A stretch of 64,000 nucleotides of DNA from VRUE01 sp963703335 (GTDB lineage Bacteria > Actinomycetota > Thermoleophilia > Solirubrobacterales > 70-9), in NCBI GenBank assembly GCA_963703335.1, contig OY969812.1, positions 1,302,001-1,366,000 of the forward strand, read 5' to 3'. A model generated the notes under the pieces. That model searched no databases, had not been told where the DNA came from, and saw nothing but the letters and a program-made list of their open reading frames with translations. How positions within the stretch are numbered: position 1 is the stretch's first letter; every line of letters begins with the position of its first letter. This document shows positions 24,379-32,189 of the stretch, one piece after another. A program made the position numbers and the translations under genes.

Positions 24379-25014
24379 TCAGGCAGCGATCACCTTGCGT
24401 GCCTCAGCCGTCCCGATGTATGGAGTGAGCGCAAACTCCCCAATCTCCGGCAGTAACTGGGGCATCGTCTTGGTTTCGCCCGCGAGCACGCGGCGCGCCA
24501 GCAGCGAGGCTATGCCGCCCACCACGGCCTCGTCGGTCGCCGCGGGCGGCGGCTCGCCGCCCGCAGGCGCGGGGGCGCCGTCCCGCAGGTAGGGCACGAA
24601 GCTCTGCAGGGCCACCTGGTAGCGGTCATAGACGCCGCGCCCCGCCCGCAGTCCCTCGACCAGGACGAGCTGTGCCTGCGCTGGCTCGGCGGCAAACAGC
24701 TCGAGCAGCGAGTCGAGCGCCGCAAGGACGCCAGCGGCCCAATCCCTGCGCTCGGCGCAGGCGGCGAGCACCAACTCGCGTATGCGCTCGACCGCATCGT
24801 CGTAGGCGGCGATGAAACATGCGTCCTTGCTCTCGAACTGCTTGTAGAAGTCGCTCTTGGAGACGCCGGCGCGTTTCCCGACCGCCGAGACCGTCGTGCG
24901 GTCGTAGCCTTTTTCCTCCAGACACTCGGCGAGCGCAGCCAGCAGCCGCTCGCGCTGGTTCTTCGCGACGAACTCGCGGGGAAGGCCATGACGGCCACGG
25001 GGCAGTCGTTCCAC
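24379..25014 (-). CDS. TetR/AcrR-family regulator (1)
   Basis: The 211-aa protein has an N-terminal TetR HTH (RERLLAALAECLEEKGYDRT, VSAVGKRAGVSKSDFYKQFE) and a variable helical ligand domain. It begins GRHGLPREFVAKNQRERLL, a pattern shared with the neighbouring TetR (PTLPREFIASHKRRRIMDAI), so the two are likely paralogues. The ligand and target are unknown. ATG at 25014; a 27-bp gap to the next TetR gene suggests cotranscription. Confidence 0.88.
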   Translation of the reverse strand: MERLPRGRHGLPREFVAKNQRERLLAALAECLEEKGYDRTTVSAVGKRAGVSKSDFYKQFESKDACFIAAYDDAVERIRELVLAACAERRDWAAGVLAALDSLLELFAAEPAQAQLVLVEGLRAGRGVYDRYQVALQSFVPYLRDGAPAPAGGEPPPAATDEAVVGGIASLLARRVLAGETKTMPQLLPEIGEFALTPYIGTAEARKVIAA

Positions 25015-25041
25015 GGCGCTGGAGTCTGCCAGCGCGCTCGG

Positions 25042-25707
25042 CTAGGCGTTTGCCGGCTTCCCCGTCGGCTCAGCGGTGCCGTTAAAAGGCGCGAGCATGA
25101 ACTCGGCGAGTTCCGGGAGGAGATCCTCCGCCTTCTCGGCTTCGTCGCGGCGGATCTGCTGGTAGACGATCCAGGCGACGCCGCCGACAAGGGTTTCTTC
25201 AATCGTCTCCGGGAGATCGTCGTCGTGGGGGACGGTGCGCTTGGTCAACTCGACGAAGCGCTGCATCATGGCCTCGTAGCGTTCGGTGGCCGCCGGCGTG
25301 GCGGAGAGGGCCTCGATCATGCACATGCGGGCCAGGGCGGGATTCTCGGCGACGTAACGGAGGAAGGCGGCAAGGCCGGCCTGGACCTTCTCCTCCCAGC
25401 CCCCCTCGACCTCGGCGCAGTCGGCTTCGATCCGCTGCAGCACCTCGTCGAAGGCGGCATCGAAGGCGGCGAGGAAGACTTCCTCCTTGCCCTCGAAATT
25501 GTCGTAGAGCGTCTTGCGGGCGACGCCGGCGCGCCGCACGATGTCGCCGATTTTGGTTGCGTCATAGCCCTGTTCAGCGGTCAGCTCGGCGATCGCGTCC
25601 ATGATGCGGCGGCGCTTGTGCGAGGCGATGAACTCGCGCGGCAGCGTGGGACGGACGGGAACGGAACCGGATTTGGTTCCGGACCTCGACTGTGCGCGGG
25701 GCGGCAT
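25042..25707 (-). CDS. TetR/AcrR-family regulator (2)
   Basis: From the ATG at 25707 the 221-aa protein has a basic N-terminal tail (MPPRAQSRSGTKSGSVPV), the TetR HTH (MDAIAELTAEQGYDATKIGD, then IVRRAGVARKTLYDNFEGKE) and a helical ligand domain. It is divergent from TetR (3), with a nested dyad between them that probably binds one or both. The target is unknown. Confidence 0.88.
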   Translation of the reverse strand: MPPRAQSRSGTKSGSVPVRPTLPREFIASHKRRRIMDAIAELTAEQGYDATKIGDIVRRAGVARKTLYDNFEGKEEVFLAAFDAAFDEVLQRIEADCAEVEGGWEEKVQAGLAAFLRYVAENPALARMCMIEALSATPAATERYEAMMQRFVELTKRTVPHDDDLPETIEETLVGGVAWIVYQQIRRDEAEKAEDLLPELAEFMLAPFNGTAEPTGKPANA

Positions 25708-25775
25708 CGGCCAAGGATAGCTCGGAAACACGCAAGTTCCTTGCACGATAGCGACCCAGATGGTACCGTTGGAGG

Positions 25776-25807
25776 ACTTAGTAGGTTTCTAACAGAAACG
25801 TCTAAGT
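25776..25807. promoter_or_regulatory. Nested dyad operator between divergent TetR genes
   Basis: ACTTAG (25776-25781) pairs with CTAAGT (25802-25807), and inside it GTTTCT (25785-25790) pairs with AGAAAC (25794-25799) around AAC. It ends 6 bp before the ATG of TetR (3), where a repressor would block initiation or ribosome entry. Confidence 0.6.
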
Positions 25808-25813
25808 TTCTCA

Positions 25814-26569
25814 ATGCCACCGGACAGGGTTCAGCTCAGCCAAGAGATGCTAGTCGCCGCGCTCGGCGATAGCTGGTCCCAGGCCGAGGTATCCGCCGCG
25901 GCCGAGCTGCTCTCGGGCGGGGAAGGCCAGTTCCCATCCGGGATCCGCTCCCTCCCCTCCGATCTGGTCAGCGCCGTCCAGCGCGAGCGCCTGCTGGCGG
26001 CGATGCTGCGCGCGACCGCGGAGCTCGGCTATCGCGAGGTGAGCGTCCAGGACGTGCTCGAACGGGCCGGCGTCTCCCGCCCCACCTTCTACGAGCATTT
26101 CGAGAACAAGGAAGGCTGCTTCCTGGCCGCTTTCGATAATGCCGCGGCCCGCTTGCGCGAGCGCATCGAGACCGCGTCGCTCGACGGTGACAACTGGCGC
26201 GAGCGCCTCCGCCTCAGCCTCGAGGAGCTGCTCCAGTTCGTCACCGAGGATCCCGACGCCGCAATGTCCCTGATCGTCGATGGCCGCGCTGCCTGCCCCG
26301 ACGCCCTCACCCGCCGCGACGAGCTCCTCGACCACTTCGCCTCTTGCCTCGATTCTCAGGTGCGTGCCGAAACCGATCCGACCAATGCCCCCACCGCGAT
26401 CGCCGCCGCCGGCATCGTCGGTGGCATCGAGGCCCTGCTCTACTCTCGTCTCAACCGCGGCGAGACTGACGACCTCGAGTCTCTGCTGCCCTCGCTGATG
26501 TACTTCGCAGTGCTGCCGTATGAGGGGCACGAGGTAGCCAGCGAGGAGCTGGCGCTGGCGGTTCGCTAG
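25814..26569 (+). CDS. TetR/AcrR-family regulator (3)
   Basis: The 251-aa protein has an unusual 55-residue N-terminal extension (QLSQEMLVAALGDSWSQAEV) before the HTH (RERLLAAMLRATAELGYREV, VQDVLERAGVSRPTFYEHFE). The ligand domain carries the GGIEALLYSRLNRGE block also seen in TetR (2) as GGVAWIVYQQIRRDE. The three regulators thus form a local paralogous cluster. It converges with the MerR gene, overlapping by 4 bp. Confidence 0.88.
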   Translation: MPPDRVQLSQEMLVAALGDSWSQAEVSAAAELLSGGEGQFPSGIRSLPSDLVSAVQRERLLAAMLRATAELGYREVSVQDVLERAGVSRPTFYEHFENKEGCFLAAFDNAAARLRERIETASLDGDNWRERLRLSLEELLQFVTEDPDAAMSLIVDGRAACPDALTRRDELLDHFASCLDSQVRAETDPTNAPTAIAAAGIVGGIEALLYSRLNRGETDDLESLLPSLMYFAVLPYEGHEVASEELALAVR

Positions 26570-27345
26570 GCCTTGCCCGCGGCCCGCTCGGTCTCGCTGC
26601 GGGCGACGTCGCGGATGGCACGGCCCATCGCTTTGTCGGTCGCCTCGGCCATCGCGATCTGGAAGACGCCCATCAGGACGTCAGCGCCGAGCGGGCGGGT
26701 GCGGTCGAGGGCTTCGCGGACTTTCGGCCAGTCGCCCTCGGGGCGGCCGGCTTGGTCGAAGGGCTCCCAGACCTGCTCGAGGAAGAGGCGGGTGAAGAGC
26801 TGGGCGATGTCGTTGGTTTTGCGGCGCAGCTTCTCGGCGGTGGAGAGAACGGCGTCGGGGCTCATGCCGACATCCGCCAGAGCCGCGGCGGCGGCCATCA
26901 TGCGGGGGCTGATCACCTCGACCTTGCCGTCGGGCAGGGAGCGGATGACGCCGAGCTTTTCGCCCCGTTCGAGCATCTCGAAGCCGCGCCCTTCCTCGAC
27001 CTCTTTTTTCCACAGCTCGGCCAGCTCGGCCAGCTCGACGATCTCCGGCGTCTCCTCTTCGAAGGGGGCACGCAGGGTGCGGGTGAGGTCCTGGATCTCT
27101 GTCGCGGCCCCATTGACGCTTTCCTGCATGCGCCGAATCGCCTCTAGGTTGAGCCCCTCCGCCTGTAGTTCGCGGGTCAGCTCGATCCGCGCGACGTGGT
27201 CCTCGTTGTAGTAGCCGGTGCGACCGTGGACGACGGGCGGCGGCAGCAGTCCGCGGGTCTGGTGAGCGCGAATGTTGCGCACCGTCATCCCGGTCCGCTC
27301 GGCCAGCTCACCAATCGTCATCTCGCCCTCGACGGGTTTGCTCAC
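26566..27345 (-). CDS. MerR-family transcriptional regulator
   Basis: The 259-aa protein has a MerR HTH at the N-terminus (MTIGELAERTGMTVRNIRAH, QTRGLLPPPVVHGRTGYYNE) with the dimer helix LTRELQAEGLNLEAIRRMQE. The C-terminal domain is larger than in metal sensors and has no cysteine pair, so an organic ligand or protein partner is more likely. The GTG at 27345 overlaps the stop of the SDR gene (GTGA), supporting this start and operon with the SDR. Confidence 0.88.
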   Translation of the reverse strand: MSKPVEGEMTIGELAERTGMTVRNIRAHQTRGLLPPPVVHGRTGYYNEDHVARIELTRELQAEGLNLEAIRRMQESVNGAATEIQDLTRTLRAPFEEETPEIVELAELAELWKKEVEEGRGFEMLERGEKLGVIRSLPDGKVEVISPRMMAAAAALADVGMSPDAVLSTAEKLRRKTNDIAQLFTRLFLEQVWEPFDQAGRPEGDWPKVREALDRTRPLGADVLMGVFQIAMAEATDKAMGRAIRDVARSETERAAGKA

Positions 27346-28058
27346 CCCCTCATCGTAAGCGGGAAACGCTGCCCGTTCATCTTTTTTGACGGGTCCGAGC
27401 AGATGAATGCGATCGCGTCGGCGATGTCCTCGGCGGGGGTGAAGGTGGGGAAGTCCTCGCCGGGGCTCTGTTCGCGCATGCGCGCCGTGAGGATCGCGTC
27501 GACGACGATGACGTTGGCGGTTGCCGAGGTGCCTTCGAAGCCGTCGGCGAGGGCGAGCGTCCAGGCCTCGGCGGCGGCCTTGGCGGCGGCGTAGGCAGCG
27601 TTGCTGTTGGTGGGCGCCTGCGCCTGCTTGGAAGAGACGAGGACGAAGCGCCCATGCTCGCTGGCGAGCAGAGCGTCGTGAAAGGCGCGCGTGGTGTGCT
27701 GGACGGTGCGAACCAGCAGGTCGTGGAGCAGCTCCCAGTCGGCGAGCGGCGCCGTCGCCAACGGCTCCCCCCCACGCCAGCCGCCGACCAGGTGCAGCAG
27801 CGCATCGACGCGACCGAAGCGCTCGAGCAGCGCGGCGCACCACGTACGGCTTGCCTCCTCGTCGAGCAGATCGACCGCACGCCCGTCCCAGCGCTCAGCC
27901 GGCAGCCCCAGCCCGGCACCGACCTCTTCGACCTTCTCCTGCGACACGTCGGTGCCGGCAATCGTCGCCCCGGACTCGGCAAGCCGTTCCGCAACGACCG
28001 GCCCGAGCCCACCGGCCACCCCGGCGATCGCGATTACTCGGTCGTTGAGGTCTGGCAC
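27342..28058 (-). CDS. Short-chain dehydrogenase/reductase
   Basis: The 238-aa SDR has an N-terminal Rossmann fold (VIAIAGVAGGLGPVVAERLA, close to TGxxxGxG), HLVGGWRGG in place of NNAG, and the catalytic SSK-x(10)-YAAAK pair (VLVSSKQAQAPTNSNAAYAA). The substitution around NNAG is odd but occurs in atypical SDRs. Substrate unknown. It is cotranscribed with MerR and overlaps the end of the AbrB-like frame upstream by 25 bp. Confidence 0.8.
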   Translation of the reverse strand: MPDLNDRVIAIAGVAGGLGPVVAERLAESGATIAGTDVSQEKVEEVGAGLGLPAERWDGRAVDLLDEEASRTWCAALLERFGRVDALLHLVGGWRGGEPLATAPLADWELLHDLLVRTVQHTTRAFHDALLASEHGRFVLVSSKQAQAPTNSNAAYAAAKAAAEAWTLALADGFEGTSATANVIVVDAILTARMREQSPGEDFPTFTPAEDIADAIAFICSDPSKKMNGQRFPLTMRG

Positions 28059-28825
28059 TCGACGGAAACTACCGCGCTGGGCGGTGGTTCGATCCGTTCG
28101 AGAGTGATCCTGCCGTCGCCATCGCTTCTAACAAGAAGCCGATCGCCGTCCTGAAAGCCAGCCTCAATGCATGCCTGTTGAGGCAAGGTGACACGTCGCT
28201 TCTGATTGATGAGGCACTGACCCGACCGGCCCCGCGAGCGCTCATACCGCGAGTGCTGAAAGCCCTTTCTAGAGCGAAATGGGGGAGGCAGGATTCGAAC
28301 CTGCGAAGGCTGAGCCGGACGATTTACAGTCGCCATCCGTTGACCGCTTGGATACTCCCCCTGCGGCGGCGATTCTATAGACACGCCTTCGCCAAAAACG
28401 AGACGGTCAAGCGGCTTTGTTGACTCGACCTCGAACTCCGAGTACTTCGGACCACCAAGAGTCACCGCCGTTCCGGCCTCAAGCACAAGCGAGGGAATAA
28501 ACCACCGTCGCCCATCGCCAGTCAGTGTGAAGAGATAGTCGAAGCAGCTCGGGTCGATTCTCTTGGCGGTGCCGCTCCAGCTCTGATTGCCGCCCCGCGT
28601 CGCGAGAGAGACAGCACTGCGTTCGGCGCCCGTCGGCGTCACCACTCGCTGAATAGATGTCTTGACTTGCACGCGCAGCACCCGACTATGCACCACAGCA
28701 ATCAGATCGACATCGGGGCTGTGACCAATCGGAACGAAAACCGTCGCGCCGACACTCGTCAGCCACTCAATTGCTGAGGCCTCACCCAAATCACCTTGCT
28801 GGCTGCGATTGATCCTCCTCCTCAC
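28034..28825 (-). CDS. PD-(D/E)XK nuclease frame continuing through tRNA-Tyr into an AbrB-like domain
   Basis: From the GTG at 28825, residues 1-150 match the PDDEXK_5 (PF11645) endonuclease family: NRSQQGDLGEASAIEWL, then SPDVDLIAVVHSRVLRVQVK with the Asp and Q-x-K catalytic pair, and DYLFTLTGDGRRWFIPSLVL. No stop follows; the frame runs through tRNA-Tyr (28280-28361), giving the tRNA-derived PSQVRILPPPF. It ends with an AbrB/SpoVT-like module (KRRVTLPQQACIEAGFQDGD, RLLVRSDGDGRITLERIE) at 28034. The AbrB part has no canonical start of its own. Either the nuclease lost its original end beside the tRNA, or the open frame is partly untranslated. The nuclease is probably a selfish or defence gene. 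Confidence 0.6.
   Translation of the reverse strand: MRRRINRSQQGDLGEASAIEWLTSVGATVFVPIGHSPDVDLIAVVHSRVLRVQVKTSIQRVVTPTGAERSAVSLATRGGNQSWSGTAKRIDPSCFDYLFTLTGDGRRWFIPSLVLEAGTAVTLGGPKYSEFEVESTKPLDRLVFGEGVSIESPPQGEYPSGQRMATVNRPAQPSQVRILPPPFRSRKGFQHSRYERSRGRSGQCLINQKRRVTLPQQACIEAGFQDGDRLLVRSDGDGRITLERIEPPPSAVVSVECQTSTTE
28280..28361 (-). tRNA. tRNA-Tyr (GTA)
   Basis: On the minus strand the acceptor GGGGGAG (28355-28361) pairs with CTCCCCC (28281-28287), discriminator A at 28280. It has a long variable arm, T arm CAGGTTCGAATCCTG and anticodon loop CTGTAAA with GTA at 28325-28327. The 82-nt length with a class II variable arm fits bacterial tRNA-Tyr. CCA is not encoded. Confidence 0.95.
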
Positions 28826-28869
28826 ACGCACCAGAATACGGCTGGCTGCAGACAGAAAGCTGCAGACTT

Positions 28870-29244
28870 CTAGGCCACGCCCAGCCGCTCCTTCATCTGC
28901 TCGTTGAAGGCAGTCAGGGCGGACATTGGGCGCATGAAGACGGTGAGGACGGCGACGCGGCCGTCTTCGTCGAGCTCGAGGAAGTCGATGCCCTCCAGCT
29001 CGCGGTCGCCGACGTTGGCCTTGAAGCGGAGGGCGACTGTGTTGCCTTCGTGGAGCTCGTCTACGTAGGTGAGGTCTTCGAGCGTGGCGGCGACGTGGGT
29101 GAGGACGGCGGTGACCATCTCGCGGCCCTCGAAGCCGCGGAAGAGGATCGGGCTGTGCAGCTCGACGTCCTCGCGCAGCGTCTCGGCCAGCAGGTCGAGG
29201 TCCTTCGCTTCGGCGGCAAGGCGGAAGGGGTGCGGCTCGGCCAT
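28870..29244 (-). CDS. SnoaL-like/NTF2-fold protein
   Basis: From the ATG at 29244 the 124-aa protein shows the SnoaL-like pattern: AEAKDLDLLAETLREDVELH, then SPILFRGFEGREMVTAVLTH, and the strands TVALRFKANVGDRELEGIDF. The fold binds small hydrophobic ligands or acts as an isomerase/hydrolase; the activity is unknown. Divergent from the DUF385 gene, only 20 bp apart. Confidence 0.75.
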   Translation of the reverse strand: MAEPHPFRLAAEAKDLDLLAETLREDVELHSPILFRGFEGREMVTAVLTHVAATLEDLTYVDELHEGNTVALRFKANVGDRELEGIDFLELDEDGRVAVLTVFMRPMSALTAFNEQMKERLGVA

Positions 29245-29264
29245 TGCCGTGTACCTTACGCGCC

Positions 29265-29723
29265 GTGCCCAGCGACCACACACTCGCGCGGATCTCGAAC
29301 TCGCTCGGAGCGAGGGGGCTGCGCTGGGCCGGCAAGCTGAACACCCCGCTCTACCGGCTCAGCGGCGGGCGCATCGGCGGCAAGGTCGGACGGGCTCCCG
29401 TGCTGCTGCTCACTACCACCGGGCGCAAGTCCGGCCAGCAGCGCACCGCGCCAGTCGTCTACCTGGCCGACGGCGAGAACGTCGTCGTGATCAACACCAA
29501 CGCCGGCAACGCCAAGGTCCCCGCCTGGTCGCTCAACCTGAAGGCCAACCCGGAGGGCGAAGTCGAGCGGGGGCGCAAGCGCTACCCCGTCCGCGCCAGG
29601 GTCGCCGAGGGCGAGGAGCGCGCCGACCTCTGGCGCAAGCACAACGAGCAGTACGCGGGCTTCGACGACTACCAGGAGAGGCTGGACCGCAAAGCCTCGG
29701 TCATCGTTCTCGAACCGCGCTAG
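29265..29723 (+). CDS. DUF385/Ddn-like F420H2-dependent nitroreductase-family protein
   Basis: The 152-aa protein has the family core VLLLTTTGRKSGQQRTAPVV, YLADGENVVVINTNAGNAKV and PAWSLNLKANPEGEVERGRK, as in the F420-dependent Ddn family of actinobacteria. It likely reduces quinones or other substrates with F420H2 at the membrane. GTG at 29265 is used. The stop lies inside a hairpin shared with rpoD. Confidence 0.85.
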   Translation: MPSDHTLARISNSLGARGLRWAGKLNTPLYRLSGGRIGGKVGRAPVLLLTTTGRKSGQQRTAPVVYLADGENVVVINTNAGNAKVPAWSLNLKANPEGEVERGRKRYPVRARVAEGEERADLWRKHNEQYAGFDDYQERLDRKASVIVLEPR

Positions 29724-29749
29724 GCGCGGCTCGCGAGCGCTCGCCTAGC
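29719..29749. terminator. Bidirectional hairpin between convergent genes
   Basis: GCTAGGCG (29719-29726) pairs with CGCCTAGC (29742-29749), with GCTCGCGAGC inside. The stop of the DUF385 gene (29721-29723) and the stop of rpoD (29745-29747) both lie in the arms, so one element can serve both convergent genes. Confidence 0.6.
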
Positions 29750-30890
29750 TTGCTTCGCGCAGCATTTGCGCCTCTGGCAGGGCGCGCAGCTTCTTCAGCG
29801 TGTTGGTCTCGATCTGGCGGATCCGCTCGCGGGTGACGCCGAAGGTCCTCCCCACCTCCTCGAGGGTCAGCGGCTCGAGGCCGGAGAGGCCGTAGCGCAG
29901 CTCGATCACCTGGCGCTCGCGCTCGGGCAGCGCATCGAGCGCCCGCCGCACCCCCTCGCGCTGCAAGTGCTCGCTCGCTTCCTCGAACGGCTGGGCCACC
30001 TCCTCGTCGGCGACGAAGTCGCCGAGCTGCGATTCGTCCTCATCGCCGACCGGCTTCTCCAGCGAGACCGGCAGTTGTGAGACGCGCAGGATGTCCCGTA
30101 CTTCATCCAGCGGCCAGCGCAACTCGGCGGCGATCTCGTCCGGCTCCGGCTCGCGCCCGAGCGACTGCACCAGCTGGCGCTCGACGTGTGTCACCCGGTT
30201 CAGCTTCTCCACCATGTGGACGGGGATGCGGATCGTCCGCGCCTTGTCGGCGATCGCCCGCGTCACCGCCTGGCGGATCCACCAAGTCGCGTAGGTCGAG
30301 AACTTGTAACCGCGCCTGTAGTCGAACTTCTCCACAGCGCGGATCAGTCCCAGCGAGCCCTCCTGGATCAGGTCGAGGAAGCTCAGCCCCCGCCCCAGAT
30401 ACCCCTTGGCGATCGAGACGACCAGCCGCAGGTTGGCCTCGACCATCTGCCGCTTGGCGATCATATCGCCGCGCTCGATCCGTTTCGCCAGGGCCACCTC
30501 CTGCGCGGCGGTGAGTAGATCGACCTGGCCGATCGAGCGCAGGTAGAGGCGCAGCGAGTCGAGGCTCGGCTCTACCGTCAGGTCCAGCTCTTCGTCTTTT
30601 TTCGCGGCGGCGCCGTTGGCCTCTTCGGCGCGCGCTTCCTTGTAAGCGTCAACGCCCTCCTCGGCCAACACTTCGATGCCCTGCTCGACCAGGTGCGCGT
30701 GCAGGCCCGAGATCTGCTCCTTGGTGACCTCGACCTCCTCAAGCGTCGTGGCGATCTGCTCGAAGGTGAGGTAGCCGCGCTCTCGTCCCAGCGCGATCAG
30801 CCCGCGCAGCTCCTCCGGCTCCGCAAACGGCTGTTCTCCCGAATCCTGATCCAGTCCCCGCGGGACCGTCTCCAACGGTTCGATCTTCAC
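29745..30890 (-). CDS. rpoD: Principal RNA polymerase sigma factor (RpoD/SigA)
   Basis: The 381-aa protein has region 1.1-like N-terminus (LIALGRERGYLTFEQIATTL), region 1.2 DSLRLYLRSIGQVDLLTAAQ, region 2 (EANLRLVVSIAKGYLGRGLS, EKFDYRRGYKFSTYATWWIR), region 3 (RIPVHMVEKLNRVTHVERQL) and region 4 (LPERERQVIELRYGLSGLEP, EEVGRTFGVTRERIRQIET). All features of a group 1 sigma factor are complete. GTG at 30890 has GGAGG four bases upstream. Confidence 0.95.
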   Translation of the reverse strand: MKIEPLETVPRGLDQDSGEQPFAEPEELRGLIALGRERGYLTFEQIATTLEEVEVTKEQISGLHAHLVEQGIEVLAEEGVDAYKEARAEEANGAAAKKDEELDLTVEPSLDSLRLYLRSIGQVDLLTAAQEVALAKRIERGDMIAKRQMVEANLRLVVSIAKGYLGRGLSFLDLIQEGSLGLIRAVEKFDYRRGYKFSTYATWWIRQAVTRAIADKARTIRIPVHMVEKLNRVTHVERQLVQSLGREPEPDEIAAELRWPLDEVRDILRVSQLPVSLEKPVGDEDESQLGDFVADEEVAQPFEEASEHLQREGVRRALDALPERERQVIELRYGLSGLEPLTLEEVGRTFGVTRERIRQIETNTLKKLRALPEAQMLREAS

Positions 30891-31052
30891 TGCCTCCGGT
30901 GCAACCCTCTCCCCCTGGCCGGGGAGGCCGACCCCAACGCTCCGGCCGCCGCAAAGTATAGGCAGAAGAATCGGTTCGGTCCGGTGCGCCCGCACCCACG
31001 CCCAGCGGCCACCAACCAGCCGAGGGGCCGGGTCGCTTACGCTTCATAAGCC

Positions 31053-32060
31053 GTGGCCAGCCGCACGACGATCACTCCAGCCCGCGCCGCCCCCGACGTG
31101 CAGGCGTCGGTGCCGGCAACGCAGGTGAGCCTCTCGCGCGTCGGCGTCACCGGGGTCGAGAAGGTGATCCGGGTCAAGGCCGACGGCACCGAGAACCTCT
31201 TCCACGCCAACTTCGAGTGCTTCGTCGATCTCGAGCCGCGCCAGGCGGGGGTGCATATGTCCCGCTTCGAGGAGATCGTCGGTGAGGCGATCGACGAGGT
31301 CGTGCTCGGCGAGGCCTTCCGCGCCGAGATCCTCGCCGCGCACATCGCCCAGCGGGTGCGCGAGCGCCAGCAGGGCCGCCGCGCCGAGGTCTCGGTCGAG
31401 GCGCGCTACCCGGAGACGGTGGAGACGCCCGCAAGCGGCCACTCGACCCAGGAGATCTATGGCCTCTTCGGCACCGCCGTCGCTTCCGAGCGCGGCACCC
31501 GCACGCTGACCGGCGTGCAGGCGCAGGGCATGACCGCCTGCCCCTGCGCCCAAGAGATGGTCGCCGAGCTGGGGCGCAAAAACCTCGCCGACGCCGGTTT
31601 CGATGAGGAGCAGATCGAGCGGGCAATCGAGGCCGTTCCCGTCGCCACCCACAACCAGCGCGGCATCGGCACCCTCTACATCGGCTGCCCGGAGGGCGGC
31701 GAGGCCTGGATCGACGCGCCCGAGCTGCTGCGCATCGTCGAGGGCTCGATGAGCTCTGAGATCTACGAGCTGATGAAGCGCCCCGACGAGCTGGCGGTGG
31801 TCGCCAAAGCCCACTCCCAGCCCCGCTTCGTTGAGGACTGCGTGCGCGAGATGATCCGCGCCGTGGTCGAGGGCTATCCCGACCTGCCGGCCGAGGCCTT
31901 CGTCATGGCCCGCCAGGAGAACCTGGAGACGATCCACCGCCACAACGTCGTCGCCGAGCGCTACGGAACCCTCGGTGACCTGCGCGAGGAGCTCGCCTCC
32001 GGCGAGCACCAGAAGCACCACACGACGATGCGCGAGTGGCTGGAGTCGCCGAGCGCCTAG
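31053..32060 (+). CDS. GTP cyclohydrolase of the FolE2/MptA family
   Basis: The 335-aa enzyme belongs to the GCYH-IB family: SLSRVGVTGVEKVIRVKADG at the N-terminus, HMSRFEEIVGEAIDE, the active-site block VQAQGMTACPCAQEMVAELG with the conserved Cys, and ATHNQRGIGTLYIG. It converts GTP to 7,8-dihydroneopterin triphosphate or the cyclic phosphate, the first step of folate/pterin synthesis. The archaeal MptA-like length and the IHRHNVVAERYGTLGDL ending suggest the MptA branch. GTG start at 31053; single gene. Confidence 0.92.
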   Translation: MASRTTITPARAAPDVQASVPATQVSLSRVGVTGVEKVIRVKADGTENLFHANFECFVDLEPRQAGVHMSRFEEIVGEAIDEVVLGEAFRAEILAAHIAQRVRERQQGRRAEVSVEARYPETVETPASGHSTQEIYGLFGTAVASERGTRTLTGVQAQGMTACPCAQEMVAELGRKNLADAGFDEEQIERAIEAVPVATHNQRGIGTLYIGCPEGGEAWIDAPELLRIVEGSMSSEIYELMKRPDELAVVAKAHSQPRFVEDCVREMIRAVVEGYPDLPAEAFVMARQENLETIHRHNVVAERYGTLGDLREELASGEHQKHHTTMREWLESPSA

Positions 32061-32071
32061 CCTCGTCGTCA

Positions 32072-32185
32072 CTGCAACGTTTTGCGGCTCTGTAGGGGCC
32101 GAAAAACGTTGCACCTCGCAGCGCCGGGTCCCTCCACTCCAGGTGCAACGCGCTGCGGTGCCGACGGAGCCGTAAAACGTTGCAC
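32072..32185. repeat. 43-bp palindrome doublet A/B (downstream of the DUF559 gene)
   Basis: Copy A (32072-32114) and copy B (32143-32185) are imperfect palindromes with ends GTGCAACG...CGTTGCAC (A starts with C). They are separated by 28 bp. Copy B ends 4 bp from the DUF559 stop codon. Similar doublets occur at 33086-33200 and 57244-57347. Confidence 0.85.
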
Positions 32186-32189
32186 GTCT

